From assembly GCF_964246085.1 (NCBI RefSeq), contig NZ_CAXTPD010000033.1: DNA of 44,302 bases; one strand, 5' to 3'. The stretch is from Brotaphodocola sp003480315 (GTDB lineage Bacteria > Bacillota > Clostridia > Lachnospirales > Lachnospiraceae). Shown here in pieces: positions 16,202 to 23,999 of the stretch. Every line of letters starts with the position of its first letter. Position 1 is the first letter of the stretch. Below the pieces are notes generated by a model, which was not told the DNA's origin, did no database searches, and was given only the letters and a program-made list of their open reading frames with translations. A program made the translations under genes and the position numbers.

Positions 16202-17286
16202 ACCTGTTCCTCCTCAAAATTCTGATATGCGTCAACGTGAATGTTTTCAAAGGTACTGTTCTCCCGGTACACAGCCTCCGCCATATCAAGCAGCGGAAAC
16301 AGCATCACGGCTCCGGTTCCCTCGCCCAGTGCCAGGTTTCCGTAAATACTTGCATCCAGCCCAAGCTTCTCCATGGCCATGCCGCAGGCCGGTTCCTTTC
16401 CCATATGGGACGGAAGCAGAAAGTCCGTAACCAGCGGACAGAACTTCTGCGCCAAAAGCGCCGCCATCAGCGAAATCAGGCCATCCAGCACCACCGGGAT
16501 CCGGTAAATAGCCCCGCCCAGCATCAGACCGCACATACCTGCAATATCAAAGCCGCCCACAGATTCCAGGACCGCCAGCGGATCCTCCGGATCCGGATGG
16601 TGCAGCGCAATGGCCTCTTTGATCACTTCTATTTTCTTTTCCAGTCCTGCGTTGGGAAGCCCGGCTCCGCGCCCGGTCACAATCTCCACCGGTGCCTGCA
16701 AAAGTACGCTGGCCACCGCGCTGCTGGTGGTGGTGTTGCCGATTCCCATCTCCCCCACCGCCAGAAGATCATATCCGGTATCTTTGAGCTCCGACGCAAG
16801 ACGGATTCCGGTATGAAGTGCCTCCAGCGCCTGCTCCCGGCTCATGGCCGGTTCTCTCCGCATGTTATTGGTGCCGTTTGCAATGCGACAGTTGCGGACC
16901 CCAGGCTCTCTAATCTCTCCCATGACTCCAATATCCACCGGTATCACATCTGCCCCGGCCACCGATGCCATGCGGTTTACGCTGGCAATGCCCCGGGCAA
17001 AATTTTCTGTAACCACCGCTGTCACGCTGCTATCCGTCTGGGTCACGCCCTCGGCCACCACACCGTTGTCCGCGCAGAATACCACAACCGCTTTCCGGTC
17101 TATTTTGATATCTTCCGTATTCTGAATGCCTGCCACTTTGGTTAAAAGATCTTCAAACCGGCCAAGCCCGTACAATGGTTTGGCAATTCCGTTCCAGTGG
17201 CGCTTTGCCGCGTCCACTGCCCGCTCATCCGCGGCACGCACGCTGCGGCAGAGACAGTGAAGCTGCTTCTCCAGATATTGTTCCAT
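16198..17286 (-). CDS. cobT: Nicotinate-nucleotide:dimethylbenzimidazole phosphoribosyltransferase
   Basis: About 362 residues of the CobT family, which makes alpha-ribazole phosphate or an analogue for the lower ligand of cobamides. Conserved family segments visible are FCADNGVVAEGVTQTDSSVT (near 80), GEMGIGNTTTSSAVAS (near 175), and the C-terminal LGEGTGAVMLFPLLD with the catalytic-base glutamate. The ATG at 17286 follows a GTGAG site; a GTG four codons upstream is the alternative. The actual lower-ligand base is unknown, since CobT enzymes accept several benzimidazoles and purines. Confidence 0.94.
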   Translation of the reverse strand: MEQYLEKQLHCLCRSVRAADERAVDAAKRHWNGIAKPLYGLGRFEDLLTKVAGIQNTEDIKIDRKAVVVFCADNGVVAEGVTQTDSSVTAVVTENFARGIASVNRMASVAGADVIPVDIGVMGEIREPGVRNCRIANGTNNMRREPAMSREQALEALHTGIRLASELKDTGYDLLAVGEMGIGNTTTSSAVASVLLQAPVEIVTGRGAGLPNAGLEKKIEVIKEAIALHHPDPEDPLAVLESVGGFDIAGMCGLMLGGAIYRIPVVLDGLISLMAALLAQKFCPLVTDFLLPSHMGKEPACGMAMEKLGLDASIYGNLALGEGTGAVMLFPLLDMAEAVYRENSTFENIHVDAYQNFEEEQV

Positions 17287-17310
17287 GTTATGTCTCACTT
17301 TCTACGTTTT

Positions 17311-18042
17311 TCAGATCCGGTAGCCACGCGGTGTCACCATCCGCTCCCCGATCCTTTTTGTCTGGGAATTTCCGATAAACACCGTGGTAAACATGTCCAC
17401 CCGGGTATCGCGAAGCTCACTGAGCATCAGAACCCGGGCGTTCTGCCCTTCCCTGCCGATGTTGCTCACAATGCCGCAGACCCGGTCTTCCTTTGTCTGT
17501 CCCAGAATGATGTCGCAGGCCCGTTTTAAATAATCTGCCCGTTTTTTACTGGACGGATTGTAGATACAGATGGAAAAATCTGCCTCCGCCGCACAGCGAA
17601 GTCTTGTCTCAATCTTCTCCCAGGGCGTTAAGAGATCACTTAAACTGATGACTGCAAAATCATGCATCAGCGGAGCACCAAGCACTGCGCCGCCGGCCAG
17701 GGCTGCCGTCACGCCGCTGACCACTTCCACCTCACACTCCGGATACTCCTGCTGTAATTCCAGAATCAGCCCGGACATGCCGTATACCCCGGCATCGCCA
17801 CTGCAGACCATCGCCACGGTCTGGCCCTTCTTCGCCTCTTCAAACGCCATACGGCAGCGCTCCACCTCCTGGCGCATGGGCGTAGTCAGAAACTGCTTCT
17901 CCGGGAAATGCTCCCGCAAAAGATCCACATACACGGTATAGCCAACGATCACATCACTCTGCTCCAGCGCCCTGCGCGCCTCAAACGTCATCTGCTCAAA
18001 ATTCCCCGGCCCCATGCCGATCACATACACAAGCTTCCTCAC
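17311..18042 (-). CDS. cobJ: Precorrin-3B C17-methyltransferase
   Basis: About 244 residues of the CobJ/CbiH methyltransferase family, which performs C-17 methylation and ring contraction in corrin synthesis. The N-terminus reads KLVYVIGMGPGNFEQMT, followed by MVCSGDAGVYGMSGL and VEVVSGVTAALAGGAVLGAP. I favour a GTG start at 18042, because GAGGA lies 8 bases before it and the methylase fold begins immediately. An in-frame ATG at 18075 and a TTG at 18090, which overlaps the dehydrogenase stop, are alternatives without good ribosome sites. It is the first cobalamin gene behind the lactate dehydrogenase gene. Confidence 0.9.
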   Translation of the reverse strand: MRKLVYVIGMGPGNFEQMTFEARRALEQSDVIVGYTVYVDLLREHFPEKQFLTTPMRQEVERCRMAFEEAKKGQTVAMVCSGDAGVYGMSGLILELQQEYPECEVEVVSGVTAALAGGAVLGAPLMHDFAVISLSDLLTPWEKIETRLRCAAEADFSICIYNPSSKKRADYLKRACDIILGQTKEDRVCGIVSNIGREGQNARVLMLSELRDTRVDMFTTVFIGNSQTKRIGERMVTPRGYRI

Positions 18043-18079
18043 CTGAATTTTCCTCGTCTTTCCTGCTGTTTTCATGGAT

Positions 18080-19498
18080 TTATTCGTCAAAGGTAATGAT
18101 CTTTCCCGGATTCAGGATCAGCTTCTCATCAAACGCCAGCTTGATGGACTGATACAGCTTATACATCCGGTCACCGACAAACGGCTTTAAGTATTCAAGA
18201 CGTCCGTTTCCGATTCCGTGTTCGCCGGACAACTGACCGCCAAACTGTTTGGATACACCATACAGTTCGGTGAGGCAGGCTCTGGTTCCTCTGATCCAGT
18301 CTTCATCGCTCATGGAGGCGTCGCGCAGCATCTCGGTGTGAATGTTTCCATCACCGGCATGGCCGCACGGCTCTACGCGGATGCCGTACTTGGCACCGAT
18401 GCCCTTTGCCAGGCGTACATACTCTGCGATCTTTGCCCGCGGTACGACCACATCGCACTCCTCCTGCGCCACGCTCTCGGCCTTCATGCCCTCAAGGATC
18501 GCGCCACGCACAGACCACACAGACGCAATACGCTCCGGCGTGTCGGCAATGTAAACGTCGATGGCTCCGGCCTCCAGTGCCGCATCCGACGCTTCGGTGC
18601 AGGCAGATAAAAGCTCCTGCTCGCTTCCCGCGTCATACATGACGATCAGCACCGCGTCACCTTCTTTCACCGGCAACAGCTTATGAAGATTGCGTTCCAC
18701 AATGTCAATCAGCTCCCGCTCCAGAAACTCAATAGCGGTCGGCACAGCTGCCATCTGCAGAAGGCGCGGCACCATGTCGATGCAGCTTTCCAGACTTTCA
18801 AACGGCATCACCAGGGTACGGGTAAATTTCGGTGCAGGCATCAGCTTTAAGGTCACTTCCGTGAGGATGCACAGAGTTCCCTCGGAACCGATCACCAGGT
18901 CTTTGACATCGTAACCGGTGGTGTTCTTCACGACATTGGAGGAAAACTGCACGATCTCGCCATCCGGCAGCACGGCCTCGATGCAGCGGACAAAATCGCG
19001 GGTCAGGCCATAGCGGACAGCACGCATTCCACCTGCATTCGTAATAACATTTCCTCCGATGGACGCTGTTTTTTCACCCGGATCCGGCGGATAGAACAAG
19101 CCTTCTGCCGCTGCGGCTGCAGCCACTTCGGTTAAAAGCATGCCAGGCTGAACAGTCATGGTCATGTTGGCCTTGTCCAGGCAGATCATTCTGTTCATCT
19201 TCATAACAGACAGCAGAATGCCGCCGTACTTACAGTTTGCGCCGCCCGCAAGACCGGTACCGGCTCCGCGGACCACCACCGGGATATTCTGCTCCCAGGC
19301 GTATTTCATGATCTTGCTGACTTCCTGCTTATCCAGCACTTCCACATAAAGCTCCGGAGGAAATACGCCATACTCCGGCATCTCATCGTGGTAATATTCT
19401 CTCGCGATCTCATCGCCGACCCAGACACGCTCCGGCGCAGTCACACTGCGAAGGTAAGCGAAATCCTCTTCAGTCATTTTTTTGTATGGAAACGGCAT
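18080..19498 (-). CDS. FAD-linked lactate dehydrogenase of an Etf complex
   Basis: About 472 residues of the GlcD/D-lactate dehydrogenase family. A PCMH-type FAD-binding domain (about 40-215) includes VVRGAGTGLAGGANCKYGG and PDPGEKTASIGGNVITNAGG. A FAD-oxidase C-terminal domain ends with QLSGEHGIGNGRLEYLKPF. The gene lies one base behind etfA and etfB. That order matches the lctBCD genes of Acetobacterium woodii, whose product is an electron-confurcating lactate dehydrogenase that uses reduced ferredoxin to drive NAD-dependent lactate oxidation. Substrate assignment here is inferred from that arrangement. Glycolate or 2-hydroxyglutarate are alternatives. Confidence 0.85.
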   Translation of the reverse strand: MPFPYKKMTEEDFAYLRSVTAPERVWVGDEIAREYYHDEMPEYGVFPPELYVEVLDKQEVSKIMKYAWEQNIPVVVRGAGTGLAGGANCKYGGILLSVMKMNRMICLDKANMTMTVQPGMLLTEVAAAAAAEGLFYPPDPGEKTASIGGNVITNAGGMRAVRYGLTRDFVRCIEAVLPDGEIVQFSSNVVKNTTGYDVKDLVIGSEGTLCILTEVTLKLMPAPKFTRTLVMPFESLESCIDMVPRLLQMAAVPTAIEFLERELIDIVERNLHKLLPVKEGDAVLIVMYDAGSEQELLSACTEASDAALEAGAIDVYIADTPERIASVWSVRGAILEGMKAESVAQEECDVVVPRAKIAEYVRLAKGIGAKYGIRVEPCGHAGDGNIHTEMLRDASMSDEDWIRGTRACLTELYGVSKQFGGQLSGEHGIGNGRLEYLKPFVGDRMYKLYQSIKLAFDEKLILNPGKIITFDE

Positions 19499-19499
19499 A

Positions 19500-20687
19500 T
19501 CACTCACCATCCTTTCTGTTTTTTACATCGTTCAAAAGCTCCGGCAGCACCGCGTACAGATCGTCCCCGATGGCAATATCCGCGATGTTAAAGATCGGCG
19601 CCTCCGGGTCATTGTTGACCGCCACAATGCACTCGGCACTGTTCATGCAGGCGGTAAACTGGATCGCGCCGGATACGCCAAAGGTCAGGATCAGCTTCGG
19701 TTTTACCGTTCGTCCGGACAGACCGATCTGGTGCGCGGTATCTCCATATCCGTCCTCGATCATCGGGCGGGTAAAGCACAGCTGGCCCCCCAGAAGCTCT
19801 GCCAGCTCTTTTAACTGATCCAGTGCTTTGCCTGCGCCGCGTCCCGCAACCACCAGCACATCTTCCTCCTCAATGGAGCGCACATGCTCCAGTACCTTTG
19901 CAGAGAGTACCTCAATGCGGGAGCGGACCATGTCCTCTGACACAGGACAGACGGTTATCTTACCGGATGGTTTTTCTACCTTTTCCGCGCGGTCCATCAC
20001 TTTATAGCGGACTGTGGCAAACTGCGGACGAGACTCACTGATGACGATCTGGGCCATGATATTTCCGCCAAATGCCGGGCGGATCTGTACCAGATCTGTA
20101 TTGGATTTCATCTCCAGCTTCGTGCAGTCAGCAGTCAGGCCGGTGTGGAAGCGGGTGGAAAGGCGCGGTGCCAGGGAGCGCCCCAGGGAAGTTCCGCCAA
20201 CTAACACGACCGACGGGCGCAGCTTGGAGATGCAGTCAGCCACAGCATCTGCGTAACAGTCTGCCTTAAATCCGGCGAAGCCCTCATGCTCATAGACGAA
20301 CACTTCATCTACGCCGTAGGGCAGAAGCTCCTTCGCGTTCTCCGCAGTTCTGGCAGTTCCCACCATAACCGCATAAACCTTATAGCCAACCTTCTTTGCC
20401 AGCTTTCTGGCTTCTCCGATCAGCTCGAAGACCACCGGATGCATCTTGCCGCGCTCCTGCTCTGCGTATACCAGGATGCCATTCCAGGTGCTCTTATCCT
20501 CACCGCCGGCTTTCTGTTCAAAATAGAGTGCCTTGCTCTGGCACTGTCTCACGCAGACGCCGCACATGCGGCAGTTTTCATTTAAGGTAATTCCTGTTTT
20601 TTCCATGGTGATGGCGCCAAACGGACATTTATCGATGCAGGCTCCGCAAAGGGTGCAGAGCTGCGGATCAAACCGTAATAACTTCAT
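19500..20687 (-). CDS. etfA: Electron transfer flavoprotein alpha subunit with N-terminal ferredoxin domain
   Basis: A 395-residue EtfA carrying an N-terminal two-cluster ferredoxin domain (residues ~7-55) with CTLCGACIDKCPFGAI and CRMCGVCVRQC. The Etf alpha core follows, then the FAD-binding C-terminal domain with VAGRGAGKALDQLKELAE and LSGRTVKPKLILTFGVSGAI. The added ferredoxin domain is typical of the EtfA partner in lactate-dehydrogenase (LctC) and some acyl-CoA dehydrogenase complexes, where it could pass electrons from ferredoxin. The strong GGAGG site before the ATG and the one-base gap to the dehydrogenase indicate one mRNA. Confidence 0.93.
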   Translation of the reverse strand: MKLLRFDPQLCTLCGACIDKCPFGAITMEKTGITLNENCRMCGVCVRQCQSKALYFEQKAGGEDKSTWNGILVYAEQERGKMHPVVFELIGEARKLAKKVGYKVYAVMVGTARTAENAKELLPYGVDEVFVYEHEGFAGFKADCYADAVADCISKLRPSVVLVGGTSLGRSLAPRLSTRFHTGLTADCTKLEMKSNTDLVQIRPAFGGNIMAQIVISESRPQFATVRYKVMDRAEKVEKPSGKITVCPVSEDMVRSRIEVLSAKVLEHVRSIEEEDVLVVAGRGAGKALDQLKELAELLGGQLCFTRPMIEDGYGDTAHQIGLSGRTVKPKLILTFGVSGAIQFTACMNSAECIVAVNNDPEAPIFNIADIAIGDDLYAVLPELLNDVKNRKDGE

Positions 20688-20726
20688 ATGTTTTTCCTCC
20701 GATTTTTCTGTTCCGGCCTGTCAGGC

Positions 20727-21515
20727 TCAGATGTATTTTCGCTCTGCAAGCAGCTTTGTCAGCTGCTCTGCCTTTTTCGCTGCGGTTCCTTCCAGTACCA
20801 CACTGGCTGCCCCTGCCTCCGGCGCAAAGATGCGCTCAACCCGGGTCGGAGAGCCGACTGCGCCAAAACGGGTCAGATCCGGTCTTGGAAGATCATCAAA
20901 GGTTACCACTCGCACCGGTCGGTCCTTCGTCTCTTTGGTCAGACGCCAGGATGGAAGTCTCGGAACGCAAATATCCTTGTCCACAGTAACCAGGCATGGA
21001 TAATGCATCCGGGAAATCTGGGTCACGCTTCCAAAATCCTGTTTTAACGTAATCTGCTCCGCATCTGCTTCCTCAATGGCAGATACCCACGCGCAGTGCG
21101 GGATATGCAAATGTTCAGCGATGGCCGGGCCGATCTGGGCAGTATCACCATCTGTGGTCTGACGTCCGCAAAGGATCAGATCTGCGCCTCCCAACAGCTC
21201 AATGCCCTGAGATAATGTATACGAAGTTGCCAGCACATCCGAACCGGCAAACTTGCGGTCACTTAAAATAACACCTTCATCAGCTCCCATACTGTAGGCG
21301 TCACGGATCATGCTCTCTGCCTGTCCAGGTCCCATAGTCAGCACCGTAACGGTACCTCCGGTTTTTTCACGGATCTGCAGCGCGCACTCCAGTGCGTAGA
21401 GATCATACGGATTGGTACGCTGTCCCGCGCTTCCCCTCTTAAGGTTGCCGGTTTCCGGATCGATGTCAACCCTGGAGCTTGCCGGAACCTGTTTCATACA
21501 TACAATAATCTTCAT
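20727..21515 (-). CDS. etfB: Electron transfer flavoprotein beta subunit
   Basis: A 262-residue EtfB, beginning MKIIVCMKQVPASSRVDID and containing NPYDLYALECAL, LTMGPGQAESMIRDA and the nucleotide-loop CGRQTTDGDTAQIGPAIAEHL. Its bound flavin or nucleotide site would form the NAD side of the confurcating complex with the adjacent EtfA. It is the first gene of the etfB-etfA-dehydrogenase unit, with its own promoter at 21618-21646. No lactate permease or dedicated regulator gene lies next to it. Confidence 0.93.
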   Translation of the reverse strand: MKIIVCMKQVPASSRVDIDPETGNLKRGSAGQRTNPYDLYALECALQIREKTGGTVTVLTMGPGQAESMIRDAYSMGADEGVILSDRKFAGSDVLATSYTLSQGIELLGGADLILCGRQTTDGDTAQIGPAIAEHLHIPHCAWVSAIEEADAEQITLKQDFGSVTQISRMHYPCLVTVDKDICVPRLPSWRLTKETKDRPVRVVTFDDLPRPDLTRFGAVGSPTRVERIFAPEAGAASVVLEGTAAKKAEQLTKLLAERKYI

Positions 21516-21617
21516 GCTACACAGTCCTTCCTGTCTTAACGTTTATTTCTGCCTTATCTGGTCATGCCAGTTCCGATGATATCTGATATTGCAAAATAGT
21601 TTCATCAGTTGTGTTCC

Positions 21618-21646
21618 AGTATAGCACGTCAATGTGTTAAAGTCGA
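21618..21646 (-). promoter_or_regulatory. Promoter of the etfB-etfA-dehydrogenase operon
   Basis: On the minus strand TCGACT (21641-21646, 4 of 6), a 17-base spacer and TATACT (21618-21623) preceded by TGC form an extended -10 promoter. About 100 bases of leader follow before etfB. I see no cobalamin-box motif in this leader. Confidence 0.5.
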
Positions 21647-21653
21647 CATGTAT

Positions 21654-21693
21654 CAAAAATTATTCGCAAAAGCCCCGGCTTTCGCCAGGGCTT
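21654..21693 (-). terminator. Terminator after the U32 gene
   Basis: AAGCCCCGGC (21670-21679) and GCCAGGGCTT (21684-21693) form a stem with one mismatch around a four-base loop. On the minus strand it is followed by an AT-rich run ending in five T. It lies 10 bases after the U32 gene stop and insulates it from the etfB promoter. Confidence 0.8.
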
Positions 21694-21702
21694 CTTCTAG
21701 AT

Positions 21703-22932
21703 TTATTCCATTTCACTTCTCCGCAAAATATCATACGGGCTGACTTCGCTTCCAAGATCTACCCATAAAATCTGCTTCGGATGCGGCGCGCTCTCCATGG
21801 TGTTTCCATCCTCATCGGTGATGCCTTTTACGGTGACCAGTACATTGCGGCCATCCGGCTTCATGATCTCGATCTGCTCGCCCACAGAGAACTTGTTCTT
21901 CTGCTCAATGCGGCAGCAGCCGTCTTCCCGCACTTCTTCTGCCGTTCCCAGATACGTGTAGTTCTTGACGTAGGTATTGCTGTCATAGATCTGGCTGTCC
22001 GTGGTCGGCTTTCCAAAATAGAAACCGGTAGTAAATTCCCGGTATGTACATTTGCCGATTTCTTCCTTGTACCATTCCATGTTTTTCCGGTACAGCTCCG
22101 GATCCTTTTTATAATCGTCAATGGCTTTTCTGTAGGTGCGGGCTACGGTAGCCACATAGAGGGCGGTCTTCATCCGGCCCTCGATCTTGAAGCTGTCGAT
22201 GCCGGCATCTACAAGCTCCGGGATATGCTCGATCATGCACAGGTCCTTGGAGTTGAAGATATAGGTTCCGCGCTCGTTCTCATAAACCGGCATGTACTCG
22301 CCCGGTCTTGTCTCCTCCACAACGGAGTACTTCCAGCGGCACGGATGCGTGCAGGCTCCCTGATTGGCGTCTCTTCCTACCAGGAAGTTGCTCAGCAGGC
22401 AGCGGCCGGAATAAGAAATACACATTGCTCCGTGGATAAAGCTCTCAATCTGCATATCCTCCGGAATATGGGCACGGATCTCTCTGATTTCCTGTAAGGA
22501 AAGCTCTCTCGCGGATACCACACGCTTTGCGCCAAGCTGGTGCCAGAACAGATAGGTTCCGTAGTTGGTATTGTTTGCCTGGGTGCTGACATGCAATTCC
22601 ATATCCGGAAGCACGCGCTTTGCAATGGCGAACACACCCGGATCAGAAATGATGAGGGCATCCGGACGGATATCCTTTAACTCCTCAAAATACTGCTCCA
22701 CGCCGGCCAGGTCATCATTGTGCGCCAGGATATTGGCAGTGATATAAACCTTAACGCCCCTCTCATGGGCAAAGGCAATGCCTTCCTTGATCTCTTCGTT
22801 GGTAAAATTCTTTGCCTTGGCTCTGAGGCCGAAGGCCTCACCGCCCAGATATACGGCATCGGCACCGTAGATAACTGCTGTTTTCAACACATCCAGGCTG
22901 CCTGCCGGAATTAATAATTCTGTGTCTCTCAT
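21703..22932 (-). CDS. U32-family protein (tRNA uridine hydroxylation type)
   Basis: A 409-residue peptidase U32 family member. It has the N-terminal TIM-barrel-like PAGSLDVLKTAVIYGADAVY, the family signature ESFIHGAMCISYSGRCLLSN (near residue 165), and further cysteines in NQGACTHPCRWKY that probably bind an iron-sulfur cluster. Members next to yrrM-type methyltransferases (YrrN/YrrO, TrhP) hydroxylate U34 of tRNAs with prephenate as hydroxyl donor. The TrmR-type gene 23 bases upstream on the same strand supports that role. The older name collagenase-like protease is a less likely function. Confidence 0.88.
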   Translation of the reverse strand: MRDTELLIPAGSLDVLKTAVIYGADAVYLGGEAFGLRAKAKNFTNEEIKEGIAFAHERGVKVYITANILAHNDDLAGVEQYFEELKDIRPDALIISDPGVFAIAKRVLPDMELHVSTQANNTNYGTYLFWHQLGAKRVVSARELSLQEIREIRAHIPEDMQIESFIHGAMCISYSGRCLLSNFLVGRDANQGACTHPCRWKYSVVEETRPGEYMPVYENERGTYIFNSKDLCMIEHIPELVDAGIDSFKIEGRMKTALYVATVARTYRKAIDDYKKDPELYRKNMEWYKEEIGKCTYREFTTGFYFGKPTTDSQIYDSNTYVKNYTYLGTAEEVREDGCCRIEQKNKFSVGEQIEIMKPDGRNVLVTVKGITDEDGNTMESAPHPKQILWVDLGSEVSPYDILRRSEME

Positions 22933-22955
22933 ACTATTTTTCCTATTTCAGTTTT

Positions 22956-23597
22956 TTATCGCTTCACACTCAGTGCCACACCATCTCCGATCGGCACCAC
23001 GCTGGTCTGAAGCTCCGACATATGGGTCAGGGTGTACAGATACTCCCGCATGCGTGCGTGGATCGTACGGTTCCGGCGCTCCACAGCAAATCGGGACTCA
23101 ATGATATCTCCGTCCTGCAGCACATTATCGGAAAACAGCACACCGTTTGCAGACAACAGCCGGAGAATATCCGGCAGCCAGTGGATATACTGCCCCTTCG
23201 CCGCATCCATGAAGATAAAATCAAACGGACCTTCAAGCTTCTTTAAGATTTCCCCTGCATCACCCTCAAGCAGGGTAATGCGGTCAGAAAGTCCCGCCTC
23301 CTCAAAGTGACGGCGTGCCACCGGAATGCGCGGCTCATATTTTTCAATGGTTATGATATCCGTTCCCTCCGGCATGACCTGCGCCATCAGAAGGGCAGAA
23401 TAACCTACGGCTGTTCCAACCTCCAGAATGTGCTCCGGCTGTTTTGCCGCCACCATGGCCTGCAGAAAACTTGCCGTTTCCTTCCGGATAATGGGTACAC
23501 GGCCCGCCCGTGCGTCTTTCGCGATCCGGTCACAGAACGCGCCATGCCCCTGATCCAGGGAATGGATATACTGGGTGATCCGGTCCTGGTCCATCAT
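22956..23597 (-). CDS. trmR: O-methyltransferase, TrmR (YrrM) type
   Basis: A 213-residue class I SAM methyltransferase. Its SAM-binding motif EVGTAVGYSALLMAQVMPEG is near residue 68, followed by the catechol-O-methyltransferase-like FIFMDAAKGQYIHWLP and FSDNVLQDG. In Bacillus subtilis the equivalent YrrM/TrmR methylates 5-hydroxyuridine at tRNA position 34. The gene there sits with U32 genes, as here. The start overlaps the upstream MltG-like stop by four bases. The symbol rests on synteny and family. A small-molecule O-methyltransferase cannot be ruled out by sequence alone. Confidence 0.78.
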   Translation of the reverse strand: MMDQDRITQYIHSLDQGHGAFCDRIAKDARAGRVPIIRKETASFLQAMVAAKQPEHILEVGTAVGYSALLMAQVMPEGTDIITIEKYEPRIPVARRHFEEAGLSDRITLLEGDAGEILKKLEGPFDFIFMDAAKGQYIHWLPDILRLLSANGVLFSDNVLQDGDIIESRFAVERRNRTIHARMREYLYTLTHMSELQTSVVPIGDGVALSVKR

Positions 23598-23992
23598 GAC
23601 GTCTTCTCCCCCTCTTCTTCTGTTTTCTCATTCAGGATCTGAAGCATCTTTTTTGATGACATGGAAGTGTTCAACGTATAGGTTCCCGGCTGGATTTCAT
23701 AATCATAGAACTTCATCTGGACCCGCATGGCAAGCTCGTTGTCGATCAGTCCGTCTTTTTTCAGTTTGTGGATCGTGTCAGAATCCTTCTGCCCGTCCGG
23801 TATTGTGACTGTAATGTCGCGGCCCGGCGCCTGCTCCACCGAACTTTCATAAAACAGGGAATGGCCAAAGGCATAGCCTCTTGTGATGCCCTCCGCAAGC
23901 AGAAGGATCACAAGGGCATAAAGGATCAGCTTTCCCGAAATTCCGATGACCGTTCCGGTCACCTTATTGATATCTCTGGTGATATGGCTCAT
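23594..23992 (-). CDS. Short MltG-like membrane protein without catalytic domain
   Basis: About 132 residues. There is a short cytoplasmic N-terminus, one membrane helix at roughly residues 20-42, and an outer part of ~80 residues whose segment VTIPDGQKDSDTIHKLKKDGLIDNELAMR (first 20: VTIPDGQKDSDTIHKLKKDG) matches the LysM-like domain that precedes the catalytic domain of MltG/YceG. It ends with the SSKKMLQILNEK type sequence and stops where the transglycosylase domain of a ~340-residue MltG would begin. It occupies the position of mltG (yrrL) in the Bacillus yrr cluster. The frame is intact, so it is probably a reduced paralogue, not a fresh pseudogene. The ATG at 23992 is chosen; a TTG at 24007 overlaps the RNase J stop. 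Confidence 0.7.
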   Translation of the reverse strand: MSHITRDINKVTGTVIGISGKLILYALVILLLAEGITRGYAFGHSLFYESSVEQAPGRDITVTIPDGQKDSDTIHKLKKDGLIDNELAMRVQMKFYDYEIQPGTYTLNTSMSSKKMLQILNEKTEEEGEKTS

Positions 23993-23999
23993 CTTTGGC

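Noticed and set aside
16237..17145. A long plus-strand frame (302 codons)
   Set aside because: It is the mirror of cobT, rich in His and Arg, with no ribosome site or family match.
21516..21700. Cobalamin riboswitch ahead of the etfB-cob unit
   Set aside because: No B12-box-like conserved sequence is visible in the leader on either strand.
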